A DNA stretch of 64,000 bases from Hypomyces perniciosus (taxonomy: Eukaryota; Ascomycota; Sordariomycetes; Hypocreales; Hypocreaceae): positions 5,208,001 to 5,272,000 of the forward strand of contig SPDT01000001.1 of assembly GCA_008477525.1 (NCBI GenBank), given 5' to 3'. Of the stretch, positions 34,103-44,460 are shown piece after piece. Numbering within the stretch: position 1 is the stretch's first letter; every line of letters starts with the position of its first letter. A program made the position numbers and the translations under genes. The notes under the pieces are model-generated. The model saw nothing but the letters and a program-made list of their open reading frames with translations. It did no database searches and was not told where the DNA came from.

Positions 34103-34588
34103 TTAATATGAATGCTTACAATCTTTGAGGTTCTGAGACATAAGACTCTCGCATTTCTTGAAGTTTATTTCGGGCCGAGGGTCTGTACAGTTACCCCAAC
34201 TAATGGAGTACATGTACATGTAAGATTCATTTCCAGGATAATATATTCTCACTAGACTATCACCGATTATCGAAAGCTTCGTACGCCAGCCAGAGCAAAA
34301 GTCCTTAGTAAACTGGTTAGCTTTTATCTCCTCGATCGGCAGCTCTTGATCCTCGAAACAATGAGCGCGGCCATCGTTGTGATGTGGCAATTGGGTTGCT
34401 GTGTCTGAGGGTGATGATGACACCGCACTTGCAGACGTAGACTGCGCTGCGGTAATTATTGAAGTTGGCTGTGTAGTGGTCGTATTGAGACTTGTTGGCA
34501 TGGTAGAACAAGATGTGGACCCGACTGCAAGATTAGCATATAAGAGAACTAATATTGAAAACATGGCTGATGTTGAAGACCAAAACAC
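34103..34588 (-). CDS. Secreted protein with five-cysteine domain
   Basis: Single-exon frame of 161 residues. A signal peptide is evident (MFSILVLLYANLAVG from the second Met, ninth residue), followed by a Ser/Thr-rich stretch and the same C-terminal domain as the protein at 470-1207: C-x20-C-x35-C-x11-C-x10-C with a YSISW motif. The LysM domain is absent. Likely extracellular, O-glycosylated and disulphide-bonded. Its role is unknown; an effector or cell-wall function is a guess from the family setting. Confidence 0.7.
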   Translation of the reverse strand: MFWSSTSAMFSILVLLYANLAVGSTSCSTMPTSLNTTTTQPTSIITAAQSTSASAVSSSPSDTATQLPHHNDGRAHCFEDQELPIEEIKANQFTKDFCSGWRTKLSIIGDSLVRIYYPGNESYMYMYSISWGNCTDPRPEINFKKCESLMSQNLKDCKHSY

Positions 34589-34692
34589 TAAGGAATTCGT
34601 TAAGTTTTATACTGTGATGACGCCTAATTTACCGTGAAAGAGCCAAAAGTGTCAACTGGTGGAAGCCGGAAATCCGAATTATGTACATTATA

Positions 34693-35156
34693 CAGTGGCG
34701 GCCGAAACCAGTGTCCGCCATTTACGTATTTAGAAACTCTCTGGGCACAGACCAGACTGCTTGCTGCCTGCTGTAGCCACTACTACACAACAAAGCTTGG
34801 CAGGTTGTTCTCTAACATCAGCCTAATAAAAGCCATTTATGGCTTTTTAACGTTAAAAATTGAGATTTTGATCTTTCTTATTCTTAAAAGTCAGGAACAG
34901 CAACTTTAAAACACAGCACTTCTGGATCTAAAGGTTTTTCTATTAATAAAGAGCCTAGAGCGACTTTCGGCAGTTTCTTGCCGTTCCCCTCTGTATAGCA
35001 ATGGCGAAATTGTTCTTATGTAATGTTAGGTAAACATTAATAAAGCACGGTTAGGCTGTGTTTATAGAAGTATCGACTACAGAAACCAGAGGTATGGTCT
35101 GTGCCTGGAAACTTTCTATACATATAAAATGCGGACACTCATTTCGGCCTCTACTG
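34693..35156. mobile_element. 464-bp non-autonomous TIR element (MITE), copy 1
   Basis: Ends CAGTGGCGGCCGAAACCAGT and, reverse-complemented, CAGTAGAGGCCGAAATGAGT; the inverted repeats extend about 60 bp to a shared GGCACAGACC. TA flanks both sides (34691-34692, 35157-35158), the mark of Tc1/mariner-type insertion. It has no coding capacity. A second full-length copy is at 43996-44460. Confidence 0.9.
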
Positions 35157-35182
35157 TATTTAAGGCGTAGTACGGAGTACAT

Positions 35183-35240
35183 AAAAGGCCGACTGAAATG
35201 AGTGTCCGCTTTTCTGGGTTATAGTTAATATTAGAGAAGA
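35183..35240 (+). mobile_element. Solo terminal repeat of the same family
   Basis: GGCCGACTGAAATGAGTGTC followed by CGCTTTTCTGGG matches the terminal-repeat consensus. It is 25 bp beyond copy 1, next to a TACGGAGTAC at 35171. No matching right end is evident. Confidence 0.55.
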
Positions 35241-35471
35241 CCATTTATGGACGAAGTGTGGCTGGTATACGGAGGAGTTTTGTCCAATTGAAGCAAGAGC
35301 TAGACCTAATAAAGAAATAATATATGTATATAAATTACTTACCTAGGTTTAGCCCCTTGTTGAATGAGACAAAACACTCCTCCGTAGTGCGAACATAATA
35401 CTTACACACTCACACAAAGTATGTAACGTCAAAAGGCTCTTTTACCTTGTGAATCTAACATGTGTTTGAGC

Positions 35472-35749
35472 GAGTTATGTGCACAAATGGCTTCCTTTGC
35501 ACACAGTCTCTCTTTTTTAAGGCCATGGTAGATACTTTAGGGTACAATTGCCTACTTACGTATAGCCAGAAAGCCAAAAGTGGATGAAATATTTGGGCCT
35601 AAATGCACGGCTCTTGACTCAAACTAGACAGCTGGAGCAGTATTTTTAAGTACGTACAAGTATATTGAACAATGCAAGCTAAAATCCCCAATAAACCTAG
35701 CCTCTTTTAACAATATAATTGAAGAGGAAGCCGTTTATGCTCATGACTG
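35472..35749. mobile_element. Second MITE family, copy 1
   Basis: About 278 bp, with a left end GAGTTATGTGCACAAATGGC and a right end that, reverse-complemented, reads CAGTCATGAGCATAAACGGC; TA follows on the right. The interior matches 43401-43677 throughout (GGGCCTAAATGCACG, CTAAAATCCCCAATA, GAAGAGGAAGCCGTTTATGC). No coding capacity. Confidence 0.85.
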
Positions 35750-35948
35750 TATGTCAGAGATATTATTGGAGAGGGCCGCCGTTACCACGAACCTAGCAAG
35801 CATCGCCGTCTCCCACGCTTTAAGACCCTTGCGCCTGTAGCGCCTGTTTAGCCCCCTGTTGGTAGCTCTCCTCCCTCGTTATTGCAGAATATTGTCTAAT
35901 AGGGTCTAGCATCTTTGTTGTTTGCCCAGCGGTTAGACAACATACAAA

Positions 35949-36512
35949 ATGCCTGAAGGGAAGAATGATAGCATGTTAAACTCTTTTCAGAGCCCGTCGT
36001 GGCGTGTTCAGAACTTGGCAGAGCACGGGCCAGTTTGTCTTTCCAGCCGCTTAATGGCTCTTCAAAAACAGCGGAAAGACTCGTTTGCATTTGACTTTTA
36101 TCAAGCTTTGTTCTCAGAAATACCGTTGCCTGATAGCGTTAGCGAGGCATGGTTAGTGTTGCATCTTACTTTCACTGCTCAGAGGGATCTGGCTGTATTT
36201 GCCAAATCCATGAACACGTCAGGGGGACAGGTATTCCTCACCTTTTCTGAGGTCACACAAGCTCAGGCTAGGCTGCCTACTAAGAAGGATGGTGTTTGCT
36301 CCATTGTCTTTATCCTGCGGGAGTTGTGCAGTCTAAGTGGACCAAAGGCTCTTGGTAGTGTTGGTAAATGTATGTGGACTATCCTTGGAAGTCCGGCAAT
36401 TACTTCTAACAATCCTGCGTCTATCATAATGGAGGTGGTGCCTGCGGTCGGGTTTGAATGTTGGCGTACTGGTAGAGAGCTGTTTTTGAACGATACATCT
36501 GCTTGGGAGTAG
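35949..36512 (+). CDS. Hypothetical protein
   Basis: Single-exon frame of 187 residues with coding-like composition (MALQKQRKDSFAFDFYQALF, LPDSVSEAWLVLHLTFTAQR, DGVCSIVFILRELCSLSG). No signal peptide or recognised domain. It sits between mobile elements. I cannot assign a function. Confidence 0.5.
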   Translation: MPEGKNDSMLNSFQSPSWRVQNLAEHGPVCLSSRLMALQKQRKDSFAFDFYQALFSEIPLPDSVSEAWLVLHLTFTAQRDLAVFAKSMNTSGGQVFLTFSEVTQAQARLPTKKDGVCSIVFILRELCSLSGPKALGSVGKCMWTILGSPAITSNNPASIIMEVVPAVGFECWRTGRELFLNDTSAWE

Positions 36513-38227
36513 CTTAGTATACTTGCTCCAGTTGCATGTCGTCCAACTATGTACATAGATCTTATATTCAGATAGGCCCGATATTCCGTAGATGTCTTTC
36601 ATGGCCGTATGTTAACAGCCCACGTGGGAGCGAGTACCTTGAATATAGTCGCTATCTATTGCGCGCTAGAGTAAAAACATCGTGTGTACTCATTCCCTTT
36701 GCGCTTAGTATCCTTCCCTCTGTCGGCTCTTAGCTTATTATCTCCACCGACCTATGTGTATGGAAGCATACCTTAATTCTGTTTATTTGGTTAGAAAAAA
36801 TAATATCATTTAATTATTTGCTTTCGAGACCATACTTGATACGTCGTCCCTCGCAATGGGGTTGCAGAAAGGTTGGCTGGTCTGTGATAGTATTATTGTG
36901 GGCTAGATCGGCCATCCTTTTTACAACCCGCATGCCTAGCTATCCTCGAAAGTTTTTTGTGTGTCACTACTACTATAAATCACAGATGAACAGTATAGTG
37001 GAAAATTAGAAGACTTGAAAATGATTGAATTCGACACTCTTTCTGTTCCCAAGTTAGGTGGGAAAAGCTACTACTTAAATACATAATAATTAGGCTCTCA
37101 GTTGTTGAAGGATTGATTAATAGCCGTTCTGGCTGAATGAGGAAGAGCAGGATAAATGAAATAGCCAAAAAATTACATAATTAGGGGGAAAATATAGTTG
37201 GATAGATGATGGTAGGTTCACTATGGAGGTTGACAACTACTAAAGAACAATTTGAAGCTGATACGTAGTATGATCCAGAGGAATTCGATATGATAAATCA
37301 CTTGTACACTTAGTGGGCTCCGAATTGTCTACCTTCAATAAGACTTCGTTGGATTGATGTGATTTCTGTAAACAGGCTCAGGACGCTTATATGTAACCGT
37401 GGAGTTGTTGGATAACGTGGATTGGTGGAAAAAAGCCCGATGAAGATAAAACGAAGGAGATTGCGATGTGGAATTCAGGGGTGGCCTGAAAGGGTGGAGA
37501 AGAAGAACGCGACGCGTTCTTCTAGCACTATAAATTGGCTGGCCGGGACACCATTGGTGATCGCGGACATGATCCCTCAGACATCAGCCGGAGCGATGAA
37601 TAGAGATGGAATTCAGGTGCCATTTGATCCCTATAGAGTGAGATGACTGCTGACTACACGAGCCCCTTATACACAACAGGAGTAGTGACAAGTTGCGCAA
37701 CTTTCTGCCAACTCTGGCTTCGCAAAGACCAGTAGCCACCCTGCCTTTCTTTGCAGGACGATCTTGCCACACTTTGATTGGCCCGGAGAGGTTCCAATTT
37801 AGCAGGTCGCCAATCTCAGTTAAATGGTTCAGTTCGGCGCAGGCAGACCATACTTGCTACCTCGCTCTTCGTTGCATCCGACGCACCGGGGATGGGCACA
37901 GAAGTCATGCGCTTTAGGCCACTGTTTTCCATTCCATATCCATCGCAATAGTGGTATTAGTAGGAAGGCACCAAGAAACTCTGTTTCTTGTGAATGATTT
38001 TAGGTATCGCTTGAGGTCTCCTGGGGTCTCCTGTACTGCTGCTGAACCCGTTTTATTTTTTTTCAAAACCGGCAATCATGTGGGCGCTTGTAGGGCCAGT
38101 ATGAGCCTCGTGACGCTTGCTGGCTGTGATTTAGTAAATTGTCTGGAATGCGTAGGATGTATAAATATAGTCACCTTCCTTAAGTAGCGAATGGGTTTTC
38201 AATATATTCTAGTGTTCGCAATACAGA
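36513..38227. other. Gene-poor stretch
   Basis: No supportable gene. It contains the second copy of the dispersed repeat at about 37010-37080. The short frames here lack domains or splice support. Confidence 0.5.
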
Positions 38228-38641
38228 CTATGACTTTCGATCCAATCCAAGCCAGAAAGGCCATTCATCATTCGTTCTTTCTGGTTCAAGAACGGGGCTA
38301 GCTGGTAGCTCTGCGTAATAGTTCGGCGGTGAACGGCCGCGACCGTTGTGGAAGTAGTGATGATGCTCGTGAATAACTTTGGACGTCATGTTTCGTTTGG
38401 GCCGGCACCGCGAGCAGACATCATCAATGATAATATTCCCACGGCCAAGGAGGCGAAAGAGCCAGCTTCGCCAATTAAAGAGAGGGATAAAAATAGGACA
38501 ATCGTAATATGTCCTCATTCGCTCTCTTTTGCAGTGCTTGCAGATTGCACAAACCTTCAGTCCCGAATTCATCTTGGTGATATGCTTAATAAACTGCTGG
38601 AGTATAGCATCAAACACCAGCTCGTGTTTATGTATACTCAC
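38228..38641 (-). CDS. Small cysteine-motif hypothetical protein
   Basis: Single-exon frame of 137 residues. A CAICKHC cluster near residue 31 and a CSRC pair near residue 76 could bind zinc; they are separated by an aromatic, basic segment (FNWRSWLFRLLGRG). The C-terminus is Pro-rich. The family is not recognised, and the gene could be a relic. Moderate coding character only. Confidence 0.4.
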   Translation of the reverse strand: MSIHKHELVFDAILQQFIKHITKMNSGLKVCAICKHCKRERMRTYYDCPIFIPLFNWRSWLFRLLGRGNIIIDDVCSRCRPKRNMTSKVIHEHHHYFHNGRGRSPPNYYAELPASPVLEPERTNDEWPFWLGLDRKS

Positions 38642-40047
38642 TCGGGTGAAAATTAGTGGGTAGCTGACCTGTGAGGGTGTTATTAATGTATCTTATTTTG
38701 GATCTGCTTTGATTCCTCGGTGGCGACCAGTTTAGCATCCGCGTTTGGTTGTTATCAAGGCAATTTTTGGGCAACCCCAATGATGCTGGCTGCGTCATTA
38801 GGGAAGAGCGAGCTGATCACTCAGCTCGACACCATGGGTGCTAGCATCTAAAAGATTCTAATTGTTTAGGTCAAAACCTTGTATAGTGATAGAGCTCTAT
38901 TACTATTCAATGGCAACATTCAATGGACTTTATCACAGTTAGCTGGGCAACAATAGCGAGACTGAACAAACAACATTCTGGCAGCTTCATGTACATACAT
39001 ACCAACGTGACTGATTGCTCAAATCCAGTGACGCGATTGCCTCCTGCTGATATTAGTCAGCGTACTGATATCTTGCTGGAACCTTTTAGTTTGCCACATA
39101 CGGAGTACAGGTCCGAAACGAGTGTCCGCCTGTTTTGGTTCAGAAAATTGGTCAGAGCACAGATCATGTGCCACATGTGGCTTTTACTGCGCCCTCACTG
39201 TAGTCCATTTGTGCTCATTAAGCCAGAGGTAGCCGTTTGGTGGAGCGGAAACAGGGCTTACCCAAAGGCAAGCAACGTATTTTTCCTGCTTTCCCACGAG
39301 GCAATTTGTGGATTCTTCGTACCACAGTCAGTACTGGCTATTGTAAATCATACTGATGGCACAGCGGCTAACCAGTTATGTACATCTACTTTGTGTGAGT
39401 GTGTACTGTAACCCCCCTTATGCGAGACGAGCGCGTGGGCTGCGCGATTAGTTCCAATGCCTTCGTTACTGTACATAGCATAAGTTTGATCATATCACGC
39501 GCTGCGGCAGACAGCTGTGGCGCCATGTTCCTAAAGTCAACAACCGAGCCAACGGTTCTGGCTATTGGGAAGAGGTGGGAATAAGCGGGAGTACTGTTGG
39601 ATACTGCTTTATGCCATAGGGGCGTATGCCGAAATCAGGGTGTACATAACACAGATGATCCACCTGAGGAAAAGGGGCTGAAGGGAGAAAAGCTTCGACG
39701 AGAGGAACAACTCCCATGCATCTAACAAATACCAGAGAGCGCGTGCGAGGTGTCCTGCTGAACGTTGGGCAGCCAGTTCTTGCCTTAACAAAGGCATGCT
39801 CACGCGGTAACAGGGGGAGTACCGGCCCGCTACATATAAGCCATACGGGCCACAGATCCTCCTAGTTTTAGGTAATGCAAATTTCGTAAACCGGGGACAC
39901 CTATTTCGCCTTTTGCTGTGCTTGGCCTTATGCTATGCTACACACTGCATAAAACGAGTTACAAGCCTGCTTAGTACGAAATTGTGGACACACAATATTT
40001 CGCACCCTCTAGAGTAAGGAGCAGTATGTCTAAGCTCCACCCTAACC
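38642..40047. other. Gene-poor stretch with degenerate transposon ends
   Basis: A terminal-repeat copy at about 39099-39175 (TCCGAAACGAGTGTCCGCC, then CAGAGCACAGATCATG) and two reverse-oriented fragments at about 39890-39926 and 39980-40012 (GGACACCTATTTCGCC; GGACACACAATATTTCGCAC) belong to the family of the 34693 element. A plus-strand frame at 38923-39411 runs through the first of these and is not a gene. Confidence 0.5.
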
Positions 40048-40470
40048 ATGCTGCCGCCCTATATCATGTCTTATCTTGCATTTGTATCAAGATCCATGGC
40101 CAACCCTGACGCACGGCCGCGAGATGTGTCTACTGCACCTAGGGATGCGATTTGTACCGAATCCATAGGATCTCCTAAAATATTCCAGGGGCTGGGATGC
40201 CACCAACGAGGAGGGCTATTAGCAGTGGGCTCAGCTCAGGCCGAATATGCAGACAGATTTTGCAAAATAAACGAAGCTAAGACACTTGATAATCAGACTG
40301 ATAGTATATCAATAACATTCTGGCGTGGAAATGGACAATTCTATTGCTATACGGTTAGCTGGATACCAAACTGCCCCCTTGCCATCAACCAGTCAGTTAC
40401 GTCGTCAACGGACTGTGCCAAAATCATGAGAGAGAACTTTCAACGATGTGGGTCAATGCCCTTAAAATAA
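40048..40470 (+). CDS. Five-cysteine-domain protein, probably secreted
   Basis: Single-exon frame of 140 residues. The C-terminal domain has C-x20-C-x36-C-x13-C-x10-C and a YTVSW motif, matching the domains at 470-1207 and 34103-34588. The N-terminus (MLPPYIMSYLAFVSRSMANP) is a weak signal peptide; the true start may lie in an unrecognised 5' exon. The Ser/Thr linker found in the other two is very short here. This makes it the minimal member of the trio. Confidence 0.6.
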   Translation: MLPPYIMSYLAFVSRSMANPDARPRDVSTAPRDAICTESIGSPKIFQGLGCHQRGGLLAVGSAQAEYADRFCKINEAKTLDNQTDSISITFWRGNGQFYCYTVSWIPNCPLAINQSVTSSTDCAKIMRENFQRCGSMPLK

Positions 40471-41249
40471 GTCGAACGCTGACACCGGTAATGCAGGCAA
40501 TAATGATGGCCAAGGAGGTTACACCGACATTCAATGTTTACGATACGACTATCAACCTATACGCATTGTTCAGCCCACGCCCATTCCTTTTACTCTCATC
40601 CCTCCGCAATAGCTCATCTAGACGGCAAATAAGGGTACTTATGTTGAAAACAGCACTGGGGTTAAATAACGGGCAGTGTAGTGGAGATTGAAGGGATCTA
40701 TGTAGATAATGTAGCAGCTAATAGGAAGTTAGCTCGCTGGGAACGCGCAGTAGGGATGTTGAGGCTCAGGTGGAATTGAGTGTAAATAATAAGGGGTGAA
40801 AATAAACTCAAACGACGATTTTGCTGCATAATATTCTAAAAGTAGTGAAATGTCCTCTCATCCACAGATCTGTACGCGACAGATAATGGGCATTGAGGGC
40901 TATAACAAGGGGTATACTGTGGCGTCTCGTAACCCCAAGGGAGCTGCCTCCCAACCTGCTGTATCGGCCCAGATTTCCATTTGATAAGTAACTTTTGAGG
41001 GGGGAGCACCTCTTAACTATTAATACATCTGCACACCCTCTTCATGATGGTTTTGTTTCTTCTCTCTCCTCATCCTCCTTCTCATCTTCATCCTAACCCT
41101 CTTCTTTCTGCTGCCCAGAGAGTAGCACAGCACAGTACCACGCAGAGTCGTCACGACAAAGAGGCAGCCAAGCGCAAATTGGCTCTTATCTAGCCAGTAA
41201 CATCTGGCCCAGGTGCACCTGCACATTCTGCCCTATACATAACACGGGG
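40471..41249. other. Intergenic
   Basis: No supportable gene. A pyrimidine-rich stretch at about 41046-41112 lies some 140 bp upstream of the next start codon. Confidence 0.5.
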
Positions 41250-42371
41250 ATGATGAAAAATAATCCATGTCCCGAAAACCAACTTGTGTCTGACGGTGAT
41301 ACCGGCAACAATTCTGGCTCTCGAATGGACATCTCCCCCGTAGCATTCAACCTGACGAACGGCAAGGGAATAAGGTCTCAGGTTGCTCTAGCCAGGCCGA
41401 CAAACGTGCGGCATGGTAGTCGACAACAAAAGACGGTGATGGTGACGGCTCAGAGGACGAAAATACCGGTGGATCCTAAACCGAACGGCCATCCGAAACA
41501 TATATCACGCCTCGAACTCATCTGCATATGCCATGGACCAATTCTGGAATCCATTCTATCCAGCCTGTCGGCGTCTGACTCATCTCTTTTTCTCTCACTC
41601 ATTGGTCTCCGAGACGCGACGGGCTGGCAAGGCATGGTCAAAAAGTACGTAACGCCGATCAGAGACATTCCGGAATATGCCTCCTGGATAGAAGCTACAA
41701 TAAGCAAGGGTTATACGGCCATGCTTATTGGGGCCGACCTAGACGACCTCAAGCAACGGCTCAATGATCCTCTGCGATACTGGAATGATGGAAAAGGTAG
41801 CAAAACCCTGAGGCTATGGCTAGCCGTCAGAGCATCGAGGCAGGATTATTGGAGGCACAAGAAACTTGAGAAGCCAAGGAAAAAAATAACTAATACAACC
41901 ATCATCCCTATCCCTGGTACTAGCTGTGCCGTCGACACATCATATGGCTCTGGGGTCTGTTGGGAATGTTCGAGCTTCCCCAATGACAACAGGATAGAGG
42001 TCGTTTGTGCATACAGTCAGACTGAGGGACGGATTCCGACGATTCAAATGTGTCCAGTCAAACATGAGAACCGAAGCGGAAACAAAGATCATGAGGGAAT
42101 CATGATTCACACTCCAGGCAGCGACCCTTATGACTGTAGCTTGTCGAGTCCGGGAGCTAAAGACAAAACGAAGCCGCCCTTTTGGGCCGGTACTGCGCTC
42201 GGATTCACGTTACCGTATTTCAATATGGGAAGCATGAAATATTCCACCAGTCACTCACTGCAAAGAGACCACGACCAAGGTAACACAGACTCCATCGCAT
42301 TTCATATTGAGTTTAGGTGTTTTGGAGGAAAAAGCAGTATCTACGACGAAATTCAAGGTATATGCTGGTGA
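41250..42371 (+). CDS. F-box-like conserved fungal protein
   Basis: Single-exon frame of 373 residues. Residues about 88-125 (LELICICHGPILESILSSLS, then ASDSSLFLSLIGL) have the helical spacing of an F-box-like motif. Downstream are RDIPEYASWIEATISKGYTA, DLDDLKQRLNDPLRYW, the KITNTTIIPIPG block and a C-terminal region with several cysteines. It is the intact relative of the pseudogene at 9561-10489, which supports the reading frame through the domain core. I recognise the family only as an unannotated eurotiomycete group; SCF involvement is a guess. Confidence 0.65.
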   Translation: MMKNNPCPENQLVSDGDTGNNSGSRMDISPVAFNLTNGKGIRSQVALARPTNVRHGSRQQKTVMVTAQRTKIPVDPKPNGHPKHISRLELICICHGPILESILSSLSASDSSLFLSLIGLRDATGWQGMVKKYVTPIRDIPEYASWIEATISKGYTAMLIGADLDDLKQRLNDPLRYWNDGKGSKTLRLWLAVRASRQDYWRHKKLEKPRKKITNTTIIPIPGTSCAVDTSYGSGVCWECSSFPNDNRIEVVCAYSQTEGRIPTIQMCPVKHENRSGNKDHEGIMIHTPGSDPYDCSLSSPGAKDKTKPPFWAGTALGFTLPYFNMGSMKYSTSHSLQRDHDQGNTDSIAFHIEFRCFGGKSSIYDEIQGICW

Positions 42372-42761
42372 TCGTGGTAAATATTATGTTACCTAGGCGC
42401 TCCTTGTGGGAGCTTGGCCACGCTTCATGCAGGCGTTAGAATAAAAGGGCAGAGACGAACAGTCACTATGGTGATACCCTCTGACTATTATTATATGTGC
42501 AGTATTTATGTATGTAACAACTTCAATCTTCAGTATTATAGTATCTAACTTGACGCTGATCTGCTAAAATGGTCTTTGAAATTTACACTGTTTGGAAGTA
42601 CACGATACATAGTATATAATCTCTGGATAAGGACAGGACCAAACAGAGGAGGAGCCACATATGGTCCCGTTGGATGTCCAGTTTTGGGTCTATGCATGAA
42701 GTAAAATTCGATTAAGAGAATGAAATTCTGATTCTCTGCCACTACGCCATGTAAATGGTCT

Positions 42762-43169
42762 TTGAGCTACGATTTCAGTTTCACGACCAACCCACCCAAC
42801 TCAACAATGAAAACCTTCAGCCTCAGAGACCGCATCTCGCGCTATCTAGACAAGGACAGGCCTCCATCTACAGGCCCGATTGACTTTGAGATTAGGGCCC
42901 TGGGGGGCAACACAAACACAATCCAGCTCAACCAGCTACCTCCCAAGACTATGACTGTCTCGCCACAACAACGCATTGCAGAGCTCAACGATGAAATTCG
43001 ACAGTTGACATGCGAGCTGGACTACTACAAAAGCCTGACCGAAGATGTACTATTGCATATCATGCCTGAAGTTCTATTTCATTCACGTGGGCTATTTTCA
43101 AAGGCTCAGGAGTGCAGCACAAGTATCGAGCAGGCATACACTCAACGGGGGCAATTCTGGAATAGCTAG
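42762..43169 (+). CDS. Small coiled-coil protein
   Basis: Frame of 135 residues (the second ATG at 42807, MKTFSLRDRISRYLDKDRPP, may be the real start). Residues about 68-95 form a coiled coil (QQRIAELNDEIRQLTCELDY) and the rest is helical. It resembles many small coiled-coil proteins of these fungi; no function known. Confidence 0.5.
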   Translation: MSYDFSFTTNPPNSTMKTFSLRDRISRYLDKDRPPSTGPIDFEIRALGGNTNTIQLNQLPPKTMTVSPQQRIAELNDEIRQLTCELDYYKSLTEDVLLHIMPEVLFHSRGLFSKAQECSTSIEQAYTQRGQFWNS

Positions 43170-43400
43170 TCGATTGGCACGAGCAGTCTCTACCGAGTGC
43201 ACTGGCAGAAAGCCGTTCAACTACAATCATTTACACACTCAGATTCGTAACTGGGGGTCACGAGGGAGCGTTTATGCTACCCTACACCGTAGCTCATCCT
43301 ATACAAATACAGCCCGTGGCTTTCTTTCGCTATTTGATGGCCTATCCATGGTAGCCCATGGATTAAAAAGAATGTCCATAATGAACATTCCCCCCTTTTA

Positions 43401-43677
43401 CAGTTATGTGCATAAATGGCTTCCTCTCTACACAGTCTCCATCCTTTCAAGTTCATAGTGGATATTTTAGGATACGATCACGTACTTAGTTGTAGCCAAG
43501 AAGCCAAAGATGGGGGAAATATTTAGGCCTGAATGCACGATTGTTGACTCAAGTTGGTCAGCTAGAGAGGTATTTTCAAGTAACTACAAGTAAATAGGAC
43601 TACACAAGCTAAAATCCCCAATACCTAGCCTCTTTCAACAGTATAACTGAAGAGGAAGCCGTTTATGCTCATAACTG
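43401..43677. mobile_element. Second MITE family, copy 2
   Basis: 277 bp, TA on both sides (43399-43400, 43678-43679). The terminal inverted repeats, CAGTTATGTGCATAAATGGC and CAGTTATGAGCATAAACGGC, agree at 24 of the first 26 positions. Matches 35472-35749 over its whole length. It lies shortly after the 42762-43169 gene. Confidence 0.9.
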
Positions 43678-43995
43678 TAGTTTTATCACCTGTAATTATC
43701 TCGTGTTTTTGTTCCTGGTACTGTAAAGTGCACGTTTGGCTTGTACAGTCTCTAACATCACCGTGTTACTGTTATTCAGCTTGTACCTTATCGTACCCCT
43801 GCTCAAGCTTCTGCAAGCTGAATGATTTCCATTTCTATGCTATTCGTCTAGCGCCTAAGTTGCTCCTTGGAATGAAGTGCTTCAGCCGACCACATCATAA
43901 TCATAGGCACGAATGACTCCATCAGTAGCCAGTCGTCAACACAGCTTGTTCTGGTTTTCACGATGCCCCGGAAGTTATTGACCTAACGGGTGATA

Positions 43996-44460
43996 CAGTA
44001 GTGTGCGAAATGAGAGTCCGCAATTTGCATATTGAGAAACTCTCTGAGCATGGACCAGGCTGCTGCCTGCTGTAGCCAGCACTACATAATAACGCATATC
44101 AGGTTATTCGTTAATATTAACCTAACGAAGGCCACTTATGGCTTTTTAGTGTTCTATGTTAAGATTTCGATCTTTCTCATTCTTAAAAGCCAGAAACAGT
44201 AACTTAACAATATAGCACTTATGGATCTAAAGTTTTTTCTACTAATAAAGGGATTAGAGCAGCTTTCGGCTGTTTCTTGCTGCTCCCCTCTATATAGCAA
44301 AAGCGAGATGGGTATTACATATGTAACACATTAGGTAAAGATTAAGAAAGTACGGTTGGACTGCGCTCACAGAAGTATGGCTACGGAGCTAAGAGGTATG
44401 GTCTGTGCCCAGAAACTTTCCATCTATAGAAATCGCGGACACTCATTTCGCACTCTACTG
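43996..44460. mobile_element. 465-bp TIR element, copy 2
   Basis: Full-length relative of 34693-35156, TA on both sides (43994-43995, 44461-44462). The ends read CAGTAGTGTGCGAAATGAGA and, reverse-complemented, CAGTAGAGTGCGAAATGAGT. The interior shares GCCACTTATGGCTTTTTAG and the GCTTTCGGCTGTTTCTTGC region. No coding capacity. Confidence 0.9.

Noticed and set aside
38923..39411. 162-codon plus-strand frame
   Set aside because: It reads through a degenerate transposon terminal repeat at 39099-39175 and has no conserved features.
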